DNA from: Pararobbsia alpina_A
Lineage (GTDB): Bacteria; Pseudomonadota; Gammaproteobacteria; Burkholderiales; Burkholderiaceae
Reading direction: 5' to 3'
Length of the DNA: 64,000 nt
Assembly: GCF_965118125.1 (NCBI RefSeq)
Contig: NZ_OZ221288.1
Coordinates: 930,001 to 994,000 of the forward strand
The position numbers and the translations under genes are program-made. This document shows positions 44,738 through 53,432 of the stretch, piece by piece. The notes beneath the pieces are model-generated. The model did not search any database and was not told the origin of the DNA. It saw only the letters and a list, made by a program, of their open reading frames with translations. Numbering within the stretch: the stretch's first letter is position 1; each line of letters begins with the position of its first letter.

Positions 44738-45295
44738 CTAGCCCTTCGTGCGCCGCATGGTCCGGCTGATCCTGGCTCCGATGCCCAATGTCTTCATCAG
44801 CGTGTCGGGCTTCATCCGCAACATCTCATCGGACCAGGTCGTGAGCGTCTCAAGAAACTGCAACGTCGCCTGAATCCGCTCTTCGGTGTCGGCACTCTCC
44901 TGGGCCATCTCCGGACTCGTCAGACTGTCCCGCAGCATCGTCAGCGTCGGATCGATCTCACGCTGGCGACGGCCTTCGACGATCAGCTTGAACAGTTCCC
45001 AGATATCGGTCGACGTCTCGAAGTGATCACGCCGGTCTCCCATCACATGGACGACTTTCGCGAGACGCCAAGATTGAAGCTCCTTCAGGCTCGTGCTGAC
45101 GTTGGAGCGCGCGACCCCCAGCGTGTCAGCGATCTCATCGGCGGCGATCGGGCGTCCCAGCAAGTAAAGGAGCGCGTGGATCTGCGCAACCGTCCGGTTG
45201 ACGCCCCAGCGCGAGCCCATTTCGCCCCAATGGAGGATGAATCGTTCTGCAATCGGTGTGAGTTTCATGTCGGCCAATTTATTGAGTTCAGTCAT
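44738..45295 (-). CDS. GbsR/MarR-type transcriptional regulator
   Basis: The 185 residues show a winged helix-turn-helix near the N-terminus (MGSRWGVNRTVAQIHALLYLLGRPIAADEIADTLGVARSNVSTSLKELQSW, then a wing with DRRDHFE). A helical C-terminal dimerisation part follows. This is the GbsR-like branch of the MarR superfamily. The ATG at 45295 is preferred, but it lies inside operator copy 2, and no clear ribosome binding site precedes it. An in-frame ATG at 45268 and a TTG at 45304 are alternatives. It is divergent from the DCC gene and upstream of the SDR-DoxX operon. The three operator copies make it the likely regulator of all, including itself. Confidence 0.85.
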   Translation of the reverse strand: MTELNKLADMKLTPIAERFILHWGEMGSRWGVNRTVAQIHALLYLLGRPIAADEIADTLGVARSNVSTSLKELQSWRLAKVVHVMGDRRDHFETSTDIWELFKLIVEGRRQREIDPTLTMLRDSLTSPEMAQESADTEERIQATLQFLETLTTWSDEMLRMKPDTLMKTLGIGARISRTMRRTKG

Positions 45296-45313
45296 TTCTG
45301 TCAAGAGAGAAAT
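45294..45313. promoter_or_regulatory. Operator copy 2 (one mismatch)
   Basis: ATTTCTGT-CAAG-AGAGAAAT covers the likely start codon of the regulator gene. Binding there would block its transcription or early elongation, which fits autoregulation. Confidence 0.7.
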
Positions 45314-45318
45314 TTATC

Positions 45319-45347
45319 TTGACGAGGCGATTCGCCTCCTTTAATTT
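45319..45347 (+). promoter_or_regulatory. Promoter of the DCC-family gene
   Basis: TTGACG and TAATTT are 17 bases apart. The -10 overlaps operator copy 3, so a bound repressor would exclude RNA polymerase. A 6-3-6 inverted repeat (GAGGCG-ATT-CGCCTC, 45324-45338) lies in the spacer. Confidence 0.65.
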
Positions 45348-45363
45348 CTGTAATAACAGAAAT
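45344..45363. promoter_or_regulatory. Operator copy 3 (ATTTCTGT-N4-ACAGAAAT)
   Basis: A perfect 8-4-8 inverted repeat with spacer AATA, overlapping the -10 element of the DCC-gene promoter and lying in the divergent promoter of the regulator. Confidence 0.82.
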
Positions 45364-45393
45364 ATCTGAATACAACGTGACTGGAGAAGCACC

Positions 45394-45801
45394 GTGCAAG
45401 CCACCGCAATGACGCTTTATATCGACGGCCAATGTCCGCTGTGCGTCGCTGAAATGACGCGACTCCGCGCATGGGATCAACATGGCCAGCTCGCGTTCGT
45501 CGACATCGCCGGGCCTGGGTTTGATCCTGCTCCGCTGGGCGTCAACCTCATCGCACTCAACCAGCAACTCCACGCCTGGACAGCCGACGGCCGGTGGCTC
45601 ATCGGGACTGACACCCTCATTGCCGCTTATACCTGTGTCGGCAAAGGCTGGATCGTTGCGCCGCTTCGGGTGCCAATGTTCCGCCCGCTATGGCGTGCGG
45701 CGTATCGCACGTTCGCGCGAAACCGCATACGCATTTCGCGTTGGCTCGGTTACGACGTTCCCGGCCCCTGTCGTGATGACGCCTGCGACCTCAAGCTTTG
45801 A
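45394..45801 (+). CDS. DCC-family thiol-disulfide oxidoreductase-like protein
   Basis: The 135 residues begin with the family signature LYIDGQCPLC (CxxC), followed by a thioredoxin-like segment (LAFVDIAGPGFDPAPLG, LHAWTADGRWLIGTDTLIAAY) typical of DUF393/DCC proteins. The start is a GTG with GGAGAAG upstream; an ATG five codons later is possible. The function in the family is unproven, with disulfide exchange inferred from the CxxC. It is controlled by a promoter that overlaps the shared operator, opposite the regulator gene. Confidence 0.85.
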   Translation: MQATAMTLYIDGQCPLCVAEMTRLRAWDQHGQLAFVDIAGPGFDPAPLGVNLIALNQQLHAWTADGRWLIGTDTLIAAYTCVGKGWIVAPLRVPMFRPLWRAAYRTFARNRIRISRWLGYDVPGPCRDDACDLKL

Positions 45802-45873
45802 GGCGTTCATAAAAGATTCACAGGCCCGGGCACGCGAATCGCAACGGCTCACCAGGCTCGCACTACCTTGTAG

Positions 45874-46788
45874 TCAAACGATCTCCGGCTGCTCCGGCTC
45901 TCGCGCATAGCGCGTCGGCGGCAAACCTACATGCCGCGTAAACGCCACACTGAACGCACTCGCTGAGCCATATCCGACGCGCTCGGCGATTTCAGCAATC
46001 GTCGCTTCATTGCCCAATAGCAATCGCTTGGCCATGGCCATGCGCCACGTCAGCAGATATTCCATCGGCGCCACGCCCACTGCCCGGCTGAATCGTTCGA
46101 AGAATGCAGAGCGTGAAAGCGCAGCTTCCTTTGCCAATTGCGCAACGGTCCACGATCGCGTCGGATGTTCGTGCATGTGCCGTATCGCGATTGCGAGACG
46201 CTCGTCGGCTAGACCACGCAGCAACCCGGTCGACGCGGCGGTCCCGGTCGTCGACCTGAAGGCTTCGATCAACACCACGTCAAGAAGCCGCGCGAGCACG
46301 ATGTCGCGCGCTGGTCGCACCGCACGCGATTCGTCGATCAGAAGTTGCACCAGGGTCGAAAGCCTGCGTTCGCCGCGAACATGAACAAGTTGCGGAAGCA
46401 ACGACAAAAGCAACGCAGCGTCTGGCGAATCGAATACGCACTGCCCGACAAGGAAGCGCACGTCGGGAGGATCCTGTTCGATGCCTAATCTGAATTCACT
46501 GTTCGGCAGCACAACCGGGGCTGAACGCATGTCCGCCGGCGCGAGCGGATTGCAACTCGACGTCGAAAACCCATACGCTGCAGGAATCAGCACGAAATCG
46601 TCCTGCTCGAGCGTCATGGGCTCCCGGCCATCGACCTCAAGACGACACGCGCCCTCAAGAATCACGCAGTAAAAAGGCAGCCCCGCCTCAGAACGGCGAA
46701 CGCGCCACGCACCCGTCCCGCTGACAATCTTCGAATACGAAGCACGCGGCTGAAGCAGCGTAACGACCTCGGCAAGCGGGTCGATCAT
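45874..46788 (-). CDS. AraC family transcriptional regulator with cupin_6 sensor domain
   Basis: The 304 residues have an N-terminal AraC-binding (cupin) domain (DPLAEVVTLLQPRASYSK ... GACRLEVDGREPMTLEQDDFVLIPA). The C-terminal double helix-turn-helix (about 200-300: WTVAQLAKEAALSRSAFFERFSRAVG, ATIAEIAERVGYGSASAFSVAFTRHVG) ends PPTRYAR. It binds DNA as an activator, typically of a divergent oxidoreductase gene. Here the SDR gene at 46888 is divergent with 99 bases between, so it is the probable target. Confidence 0.92.
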   Translation of the reverse strand: MIDPLAEVVTLLQPRASYSKIVSGTGAWRVRRSEAGLPFYCVILEGACRLEVDGREPMTLEQDDFVLIPAAYGFSTSSCNPLAPADMRSAPVVLPNSEFRLGIEQDPPDVRFLVGQCVFDSPDAALLLSLLPQLVHVRGERRLSTLVQLLIDESRAVRPARDIVLARLLDVVLIEAFRSTTGTAASTGLLRGLADERLAIAIRHMHEHPTRSWTVAQLAKEAALSRSAFFERFSRAVGVAPMEYLLTWRMAMAKRLLLGNEATIAEIAERVGYGSASAFSVAFTRHVGLPPTRYAREPEQPEIV

Positions 46789-46887
46789 GGCCGGACTCCT
46801 GCGAATGAAACATGGACTTTCGATTGTAGCCAGTCCAGCGGCGTCAATCTATCGTTAGATCCATTGTCGTCAGTCCACAGGAATCGT

Positions 46888-47628
46888 ATGAAAACCGTCT
46901 TGATCACAGGATGCTCATCCGGCTTCGGCCTTGCTATCGCCCACTATTTCCTTGAGCGCGACTGGAACGTCATCGCGACGATGCGCACACCGAGAGAAGA
47001 TGTCTTGCCACGCTCCGAACGCCTGCGCGTGCTGCCGCTCGATGTTTCGGATGCGCAGAGCATTCGCGATGTCGTCGCTGCGGCGGGGCCGATCGATGTT
47101 CTCGTGAACAATGCGGGTATCGGCGTGCTCAATGCACTCGAAGGCACGTCGATCGAAACCGCGCGCGAAGTGTTTGAGACGAACACCCTCGGCACGATTG
47201 CATTGACGCAAGCGGTCTTGCCGCAATTTCGCGAACGCCGTTCGGGTGTGATCGTGAATGTCACATCAAGCGTGACGTTGAAGTCCCTACCGTTGCTTGC
47301 CGTCTATACAGCAAGCAAGGCAGCGGTGAATGCGTTCACCGAATCCCTTGCGATCGAGCTCGAACAATTCAATATCCACGTTCGCATCGTGCTGCCTGGC
47401 CGTGCTCCCGAGACAAAATTCGGCGAAAACGCGCGAACGAGAATGGCAAACGGAATTCACGAGGCCTATTCGGATCTGGCTGAAAGCGTCTTCGCGCAGT
47501 GGCAGGAATCGACGCTCATGACGCATACGCCCGACGTGACCGAAGCGGTATGGCGTGCCGCGACCGATCCGGCAGCCCCGATGCGGATTGCCGCCGGGGC
47601 GGATGCGGTGGCACTGTCGCCTGCCTGA
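46888..47628 (+). CDS. SDR family oxidoreductase
   Basis: The 246-residue classical SDR has TGCSSGFG (cofactor loop), NNAGIGV, a catalytic Ser in VTSSVTLKS and YTASK. The C-terminal half is shorter on substrate-binding loops than usual. The ATG at 46888 is chosen because AGGA lies just upstream; the frame extends eight codons before it. It is divergent from the AraC regulator, a common pairing in which the regulator activates the SDR gene. The substrate is unknown. A strong hairpin follows. Confidence 0.9.
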   Translation: MKTVLITGCSSGFGLAIAHYFLERDWNVIATMRTPREDVLPRSERLRVLPLDVSDAQSIRDVVAAAGPIDVLVNNAGIGVLNALEGTSIETAREVFETNTLGTIALTQAVLPQFRERRSGVIVNVTSSVTLKSLPLLAVYTASKAAVNAFTESLAIELEQFNIHVRIVLPGRAPETKFGENARTRMANGIHEAYSDLAESVFAQWQESTLMTHTPDVTEAVWRAATDPAAPMRIAAGADAVALSPA

Positions 47629-47638
47629 ACCTCAAAGA

Positions 47639-47674
47639 AATTTGGCGCGCCACAGCGGCATGGCGCGTCAAATT
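47639..47674. terminator. Bidirectional hairpin terminator
   Basis: Fourteen-base arms (AATTTGGCGCGCCA and TGGCGCGTCAAATT, one G-U wobble) surround an eight-base loop. It lies ten bases after the SDR stop and 82 bases after the metY stop on the other strand. On the minus strand it is followed by a T-rich TTTCTTTG, so termination of metY is likely and of the SDR gene possible. Confidence 0.7.
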
Positions 47675-47756
47675 ATGGCGGGTCCCGGCGCCTCGCAACT
47701 CATCGCCCCGCTGCAACTGCAATGCAGCAAAGCGTGGTATGTGAGGGTCACGGCAA

Positions 47757-49103
47757 CTAGGCCACCGCCCGAACCTCCGGTCGGTCCAGGGTCGACACAG
47801 CGGCCAATGCCTGATCCAGATCCGCAATGAGATCGTCTACATGCTCGATCCCTATCGACAAGCGGATCGTTTCTTCGCTGACGCCCGCTTTGGCCAACTC
47901 TGCGGGTGACAACTGACGATGCGTCGTCGATGCAGGGTGTGTCGCAAGCGATTTGGCGTCGCCAATGTTCACAAGACGCGTAAAGAGCTTGAGCGCGTCC
48001 TGGAACTGCGCGCCCCCTTCACGCCCACCTTCAACACCGAAGGTCAGGATGCCCGGCGCCTTACCCGATAAGTACTTGTCCACGAGCGCATGATCAGGAT
48101 GATCCGGCAGGCTCGCGTGCGACACCCACTGAACCTTCGGATGCGCCTTCAAGTACTGCGCAATTCGCGCAGCATTCTCTGCGATCCGATCGATCCGCAA
48201 GCCGACCGTTTCGATACCTTGCAGCAGTAAAAAGGCGTTGAACGGCGAAAGCGCAGCCCCCGTATTGCGCAGAGGCACGACGCGAGCACGACCGATGTAG
48301 GCCGCTGGACCCAGCGCCTCGGTGTAGACCACGCCGTGATACGAGACGTCCGGCTCATTCAGCCTGCGAAAGCGCGCCTTGTGCTCAGCCCACGGAAATT
48401 TCCCCGAGTCGACGATCGCGCCGCCGAGGCTTGTGCCGTGCCCTCCGAGATACTTGGTCAGCGAATGCACGACGATGTCGGCGCCGTGCTCAAACGGACG
48501 CAACAAGTACGGCGTAGGCACGGTGTTGTCCACGATAAGCGGGATACCGTGACGATGTGCAATCTCCGCAAGCGCTTCGATATCCGTGATGTTGCCAAGC
48601 GGGTTGCCAACCGTCTCCGCAAAAATGGCCTTAGTACGATCATCGATCAACGGCTCGAACGAATCGGGCTCTCGCGGGTCGGCGAAACGCGCCTCGATAC
48701 CGTACTGAGGCAGCGTATGCGCAAACAGATTGTAGGTACCTCCGTATAGCGTGCTCGAGGAGACGATGTTGTCACCGGCCTCGGCGATGGTCTGTATCGC
48801 ATACGTCACGGCCGCTTGACCCGATGCAAGCGCCAATGCTCCGATACCGCCCTCAAGTGCGGCGAGACGTTGCTCGAGCACACTATGCGTCGGATTCATG
48901 ATTCTCGAATAGATATTGCCTTGGACCTTGAGGTCAAACAGGTCTGCACCGTGTTGCGTATCGTCGAACGCAAACGCGACCGTCTGATAGATCGGCACTG
49001 CAGCAGCACGCGTCGTCGGGTCGGGCGAATACCCCGCGTGAACAGCAAGTGTTTCAAACTTCCACGTTGAGGCTGGCGACGGCACATCGGATGCATCGGT
49101 CAT
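47757..49103 (-). CDS. metY: O-acetylhomoserine aminocarboxypropyltransferase (sulfhydrylase)
   Basis: The 448 residues match the Cys/Met metabolism PLP enzymes: YSRIMNPTHSVLEQRLAALEGG, LYGGTYNLF, IVDNTVPTPYLLRPFEHGADIV and the PLP Lys in VHSLTKYLGGHG. The long C-terminal part ends IGIEHVDDLIADLDQAL. MetY makes L-homocysteine from O-acetyl-L-homoserine and sulfide in the cytosol. It is monocistronic, with the hairpin at 47639-47674 behind it. A metQI operon and a sulfonate importer lie within 10 kb, giving a loose sulfur-metabolism neighbourhood. Confidence 0.93.
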   Translation of the reverse strand: MTDASDVPSPASTWKFETLAVHAGYSPDPTTRAAAVPIYQTVAFAFDDTQHGADLFDLKVQGNIYSRIMNPTHSVLEQRLAALEGGIGALALASGQAAVTYAIQTIAEAGDNIVSSSTLYGGTYNLFAHTLPQYGIEARFADPREPDSFEPLIDDRTKAIFAETVGNPLGNITDIEALAEIAHRHGIPLIVDNTVPTPYLLRPFEHGADIVVHSLTKYLGGHGTSLGGAIVDSGKFPWAEHKARFRRLNEPDVSYHGVVYTEALGPAAYIGRARVVPLRNTGAALSPFNAFLLLQGIETVGLRIDRIAENAARIAQYLKAHPKVQWVSHASLPDHPDHALVDKYLSGKAPGILTFGVEGGREGGAQFQDALKLFTRLVNIGDAKSLATHPASTTHRQLSPAELAKAGVSEETIRLSIGIEHVDDLIADLDQALAAVSTLDRPEVRAVA

Positions 49104-49581
49104 ATCGTGGGTCTCCTGGGTCGGAAAAACAGCAACGCTCGCAGTTCGATGCTGCGTCGGGGTCGCGCATGCGATGGGGAATTCGGATCATCGAGTGCGG
49201 TATGCGCGGTAAAGCGAGCCGGCACCTTCTCGTCGGCGTCGTGGATCTTGATCAGCAACGCTTCGTCCGGTCGCTGATGAGTCTAGGTTTGCACTCGGTG
49301 TCACACAAAGAATGTTTTGAGCATTAGATTTCTCGTTTTCGTTCTTTGATGCTTAGCATTTCGATTCATATGTAAATGACGGAAATGCGGGATCGTAAGC
49401 GAGTCGTGAGAATCGTCGAGGAAGGCAGATAGCCATTGGTCGGCGGCCTCATCAATTCGTCAATCGCTCGACGGCGGGCTCCACCGTCCAATCGCCTCGT
49501 ACGTCATAAGCATTCCACGACTGATCGTTTCCCCGGCAAGGGGCGTCGTCATAACATCGGCTTTCTTAACGATAAAAATGG
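49104..49581. other. Intergenic region before the sulfonate importer, with a putative promoter
   Basis: About 480 bases without a supported gene. An AT-rich patch holds TTGATG (49346-49351) and TATGTA (49369-49374), 17 bases apart on the plus strand, a plausible promoter about 200 bases before the first transporter gene. No operator palindrome or riboswitch-like fold was recognised. Confidence 0.4.
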
Positions 49582-50589
49582 ATGCCGATGAGACCGCTGC
49601 TTCGTCATGCACTGCACTCTGCGCTTGGGATGGTGGCGAGTGTCGCCGCTGCCGCCGTGATGTCCAATTCGTCTTTTGCGGCGAGCCCGGCGCCCTCGGA
49701 GCTCAAGCTCGACTACGCGTACTATTCGCCCGAAAGCCTGGTCGTCAAACGCTTCGGCTGGCTCGAGAGCGAATTCAAGCCGGATCACACGAACGTCAAG
49801 TGGGTATTGAGCCTCGGCAGTAACCGCGCGCTTGAATACCTGAACAGCGGCGCCATCGACATCGGCTCGACCGCCGGTCTTGCTGCCGTGCTCGGCAAAG
49901 CCAACGGCAATCCGATCCGCACCGTCTATATCTATTCGCGTCCGGAGTGGACTGCGCTCGTCGTTCGCAAAGACTCTCCGCTCAAATCGCTAAGCGATCT
50001 CAAAGGCAAAAAGATCGCCGCGACTAAAGGCACCGATCCTTTCCTGTTTACGCTCCGTGCCTTGCACACGGCGGGCTTGACGCGCGACGACGTCGAGATC
50101 GTGAATCTTCAGCACCCCGACGGGCGCACCGCGCTTGTCAACGGGCAAGTCGATGCGTGGGCGGGTCTCGATCCGCATATGGCGGCTGCCGAGGTCGACA
50201 ACGGGGCTCGGCTGCTGTATCGGAATGTGAACTTCAATACATACGGATTTCTCAATGCGCGCGAGTCGTTTGTCACCGAGCATCCCGATACGCTCGCTCG
50301 CGTGATCAAGGTCTACGACCGTGCGCGCACCTGGATTGTTGCCCACCCTGACGACGCGGCGAAGATCGTCGCCGAATCGGCGAATATCTCGCTGCCTGTG
50401 GCCAAGCTTCAACTCGAACGCAACGACTTCTCGAATCCGTATCCGGGAGCCGAGCATATTGCAGCGCTCAAGGCGGCGGCACCGATTCTGACGGATGAGC
50501 AGCTCGTCAAGCCCGGTACAAATATCAATACCGTGATCGATACCCTGGTCGATACGCAAAGCGCTCGCCGCGCACTGGCGACTCAATAG
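49582..50589 (+). CDS. Sulfonate/taurine-type ABC transporter substrate-binding protein
   Basis: The 335-residue precursor has a signal peptide (HSALGMVASVAAAAVMS, cleavage near SFA-ASP). It shows the SsuA/TauA pattern: ELKLDYAYYSPESLVVKRFGWLE, GSNRALEYLNSGAIDIGSTAGLA, KDSPLKSLSDLKGKKIAATKGTDPF and VDAWAGLDPHMAA. It is periplasmic and binds an organosulfur or similar anion. The permease and ATPase genes follow directly. Two close ATGs (49582 and 49588) are possible, neither with a strong ribosome binding site. The substrate is inferred from family only. Confidence 0.87.
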   Translation: MPMRPLLRHALHSALGMVASVAAAAVMSNSSFAASPAPSELKLDYAYYSPESLVVKRFGWLESEFKPDHTNVKWVLSLGSNRALEYLNSGAIDIGSTAGLAAVLGKANGNPIRTVYIYSRPEWTALVVRKDSPLKSLSDLKGKKIAATKGTDPFLFTLRALHTAGLTRDDVEIVNLQHPDGRTALVNGQVDAWAGLDPHMAAAEVDNGARLLYRNVNFNTYGFLNARESFVTEHPDTLARVIKVYDRARTWIVAHPDDAAKIVAESANISLPVAKLQLERNDFSNPYPGAEHIAALKAAAPILTDEQLVKPGTNINTVIDTLVDTQSARRALATQ

Positions 50590-50592
50590 ACG

Positions 50593-51543
50593 ATGAACGA
50601 GATGCGTCGTGCCGATCACGTTGCCCAGCCGGGTTCGCTCGCGCGCCAGGCGAGCGAACGGCGTGCTCGCCGGCCCGGCTCCGGAATCCGAGCCTGGCAA
50701 CGCGCCGGACTTGCGTTGCCGTTCGTCGCACTCGCGCTTGTCGAACTGGCCGTACGCGCAGGATGGATTGCGTCGAATCTTGTCCCCGCACCGAGCGAGG
50801 TCGCGGCTTCATTGATTCAGATGGGACTGCCACGTGTGCTGCGTCATATCGGAGCGAGTTGCGGACGTGTCTTGACGGGCTTTGCCCTCGGAGCCATCAG
50901 CGCCGTGTTGGTCGGCGGGGCAATGGGGCTTAGCAAGCGCCTCGAAGCGTTGCTCGATCCGACGTTTCAGGCATTGCGCGCCATACCGTCATTGGCATGG
51001 GTTCCGCTTCTGCTGCTCTGGATGGGTATCGACGAAGCGCCGAAGATCACGCTGGTCGCGATAGGCGCCTTCTTTCCCGTTCATCTAAGCGTGTTGTCCG
51101 GCATCCGAGGGGTCGACCGCAAGCTGATCGAACTCGGCAAGGTCGCCGGATTGAGCCACGCCGCGCTCGTGCGTCGCATCCTGCTGCCGGCAGCCATGCC
51201 CCAGATCTTTGCCGGGCTACGTATCGGGCTCGCCGTGTCGTGGATGTTCGTCGTCGCGGCTGAACTGATCGCCGCCACGCGCGGCCTCGGCTACCTGCTC
51301 AGCGACGGTCGCGAAACCGGACGCACGGACTGGGTCTTCGCCGCCATCATCCTCTTCGGCGTGCTTGGCAAGCTCAGCGACAGCATCGTCAGGGTCATCG
51401 AACAGCGCTGCCTGCGCTGGCGTGATACGGAGAGCGATTCGAACGGCACGTCGACGCGTGATATCGATCGCGCTTCACGGCGCGAATCGCAGCACGACGC
51501 ACCAACGCACGAGCACGAACGAGCAAGCCAGACTGCCCTATGA
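50593..51543 (+). CDS. ABC transporter permease, SsuC/TauC type
   Basis: The 316 residues have six helices and the permease EAA-like loop ELGKVAGLSHAALVRRILLPAAMPQIFAGLRIGLAVSWMFVVAAELI, typical of nitrate/sulfonate/taurine importers. A basic N-terminus and a hydrophilic C-terminal tail (RDIDRASRRESQHDAPTHEHER) are longer than usual. The gene starts three bases after the binding-protein stop and overlaps the ATPase start. Confidence 0.9.
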   Translation: MNEMRRADHVAQPGSLARQASERRARRPGSGIRAWQRAGLALPFVALALVELAVRAGWIASNLVPAPSEVAASLIQMGLPRVLRHIGASCGRVLTGFALGAISAVLVGGAMGLSKRLEALLDPTFQALRAIPSLAWVPLLLLWMGIDEAPKITLVAIGAFFPVHLSVLSGIRGVDRKLIELGKVAGLSHAALVRRILLPAAMPQIFAGLRIGLAVSWMFVVAAELIAATRGLGYLLSDGRETGRTDWVFAAIILFGVLGKLSDSIVRVIEQRCLRWRDTESDSNGTSTRDIDRASRRESQHDAPTHEHERASQTAL

Positions 51544-52307
51544 CTCACCCCCTGCTCCACGCACACCTCATCGCCAAGCGATTCGGCGAAAAACGCGTGC
51601 TCGACGGCGTATCGATCCATATCCGGCCCGGCGAGATCGTGAGCCTGATCGGCCCGAGCGGCTGCGGGAAAAGCACCCTTCTCCGAATCGTCGCCGGCCT
51701 TGACGATGCCTATGACGGCACCGTCAAGCTTGGAGGAAAAGCCGTCGCCAATCCATCCGAACGCGTCGGCATCATGTTTCAGGAGCCGCGCCTGCTGCCA
51801 TGGCTCAGCGTCGAGCAGAATGTGACGTTTATCGCCGGCGGCAAACGCGATAAAGATGGGTACGCGATACGCCTGCTCAACGAAGTCGGTCTCGCCGGGC
51901 GCGAGCGCGCCTGGCCTAAGGAATTGTCCGGCGGGATGGCACAGCGAGCGGCACTGGCACGTGCGCTCTATACCCGTCCCGATCTGTTACTGCTCGACGA
52001 GCCATTCAGCGCGGTGGATGCGCTCACTCGTATGCGCCTGCAGACACTGCTGCTATCAATGACCGCCGCCCACGGCACGGCGGCTCTCGTCGTCACGCAC
52101 GATCTCGATGAAGCACTTTTCCTTAGCGATCGAATCTACTTGATGGCGGCCGAGCCCGGACGCATTGTCGATTCGTTCGACATCGATCTCAAACGCCCTC
52201 GCGATCGCGCAGTTCCCGAGCTGGCCCGTTGGCGCCACCGCTTACTCGCCGAACTCGACGCTCACTCGACCACGCTGCCCACTCCGACCGCTCACCAAAC
52301 CGCGTGA
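51540..52307 (+). CDS. ABC transporter ATP-binding protein, SsuB/TauB type
   Basis: The 255 residues contain Walker A GPSGCGKST, the Q-loop FQEPRLLPWLSVEQNV, signature LSGGMAQRAALARAL, Walker B LLLLDEPFSAVD and switch VTHDLDEA. The FQEPRLLPW motif is characteristic of sulfonate/taurine/nitrate ATPases. Its ATG overlaps the permease stop, giving a tight three-gene operon. It powers import from the cytosolic side. Confidence 0.92.
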   Translation: MTHPLLHAHLIAKRFGEKRVLDGVSIHIRPGEIVSLIGPSGCGKSTLLRIVAGLDDAYDGTVKLGGKAVANPSERVGIMFQEPRLLPWLSVEQNVTFIAGGKRDKDGYAIRLLNEVGLAGRERAWPKELSGGMAQRAALARALYTRPDLLLLDEPFSAVDALTRMRLQTLLLSMTAAHGTAALVVTHDLDEALFLSDRIYLMAAEPGRIVDSFDIDLKRPRDRAVPELARWRHRLLAELDAHSTTLPTPTAHQTA

Positions 52308-52332
52308 CCGTTGCCCCGACGAAAATCGCCAG

Positions 52333-52349
52333 TGCCAACAGAATTGGCA
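52333..52349. terminator. Weak hairpin between convergent genes
   Basis: TGCCAA-CAGAA-TTGGCA (6-base arms) lies between the ATPase stop and the convergent amidohydrolase stop. No T-run follows on either side. Confidence 0.3.
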
Positions 52350-52385
52350 ATGGTGACGAACGAACGCAGTCGTGCGTGCTGCCCC

Positions 52386-53282
52386 TCAGTCAGGCACATG
52401 CCCGTCGTACCGCTCGAATCCATACAACTGCTCCGGATTGCGAACCAGAATGGCCTCCCGCAAACCCGCATCGCCAACCCAGTCGCCGAATTGATCGACG
52501 AGATCGGTATCGTCGGGCATGGCTACCGGAATCGAAGGATGCGGCCAATCAGTGCCCCAGACCAATCGATGAGGATTCGCCTCGATCAAAGCGTCGAAAT
52601 AGCGTCGCGTATCAAAGTAAGGCGGCACAGGAAGGGACGTCGAGCGATAGGCACCCGACAGCTTGACCCAGGCCAGGCCTTCACGCACGAGCGCAAGCAG
52701 GTTGCGAAAACCGGGGTCGTGGACACCCTTGACCGTCGGCACATGTCCGAGATGGTCGAATACGACCGGCACTCGCAGACGTTCGACCAGCGCTGTCAGA
52801 TTGCCCAACGTCGACACGTCGGCGAGAAACTGAAGATGCCAGCCGGAATCGCGAATGCGCTGTGCAAGCGCATCGGCCTGCCCGATGGCAAGCCCCGCGC
52901 CAAACAGCAGGTTCAGACGCACACCACGCGCACCCAGCGCATGGTAGTCGGCTAACTCACGATCGGTGACGTCAGGCTCGAGCACGAGTACCGCACGCAT
53001 CGGCAAGCGACTCTCCGCAATGACTTCAAGGCTGCGCCGGTTATCCATGCCATACGGACTGGGCTGCACGATCACCGCGCGATCGATGCCGAACGTACTG
53101 GCGAGGGCTTCATACGTGTCAAGCGTTGCATCCGGCGGCGTATAGCTGCGGCTTGGCGCGTAAGGCCACGCATCCGCGGGGCCAAAAACATGGAAATGGC
53201 AGTCGACCGTGCCGGCTGGAAAACGAATGCGAGGCGCGCGCGTTACAGGCAATGACGCGTCACACATGGGAATGATGTCCAC
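52386..53282 (-). CDS. Amidohydrolase-2 family metal-dependent hydrolase (lactonase/isomerase type)
   Basis: The 298 residues have the TIM-barrel Amidohydro_2 pattern: VDCHFHVFGP (metal HxH), SPYGMDNR, GVRLNLLF, VVFDHLGHVP and the terminal WGTDWPHP (Asp ligand). Members include 2-pyrone-4,6-dicarboxylate lactonase and D-galactarolactone isomerase. Next to the sugar-acid cluster, a lactone hydrolase or isomerase is the likeliest role, which is inference. It lies 150 bases after the binding-protein gene on the same strand, but a strong terminator stands between, so it has its own promoter or low read-through. Confidence 0.85.
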   Translation of the reverse strand: MDIIPMCDASLPVTRAPRIRFPAGTVDCHFHVFGPADAWPYAPSRSYTPPDATLDTYEALASTFGIDRAVIVQPSPYGMDNRRSLEVIAESRLPMRAVLVLEPDVTDRELADYHALGARGVRLNLLFGAGLAIGQADALAQRIRDSGWHLQFLADVSTLGNLTALVERLRVPVVFDHLGHVPTVKGVHDPGFRNLLALVREGLAWVKLSGAYRSTSLPVPPYFDTRRYFDALIEANPHRLVWGTDWPHPSIPVAMPDDTDLVDQFGDWVGDAGLREAILVRNPEQLYGFERYDGHVPD

Positions 53283-53385
53283 GAAAACCTCGTCAAACCT
53301 GGGGCAAGTGCCGCATCGGTGCGTTCGGCGATCACAGACGAATCACATAAAGGATATGACCGACGCGCACTGTGCTCCCGATACG

Positions 53386-53417
53386 AAAAAGCCGGTTCGT
53401 CAAAGACCGAACCGGCT
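53386..53417 (-). terminator. Rho-independent terminator of the sugar ABC operon
   Basis: On the minus strand the perfect 10-base arms AGCCGGTTCG and CGAACCGGCT enclose an 8-base loop and are followed directly by a T-run. It lies 15 bases after the stop of the binding-protein gene. Confidence 0.9.
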
Positions 53418-53432
53418 GAAGAGAGACTTCCC

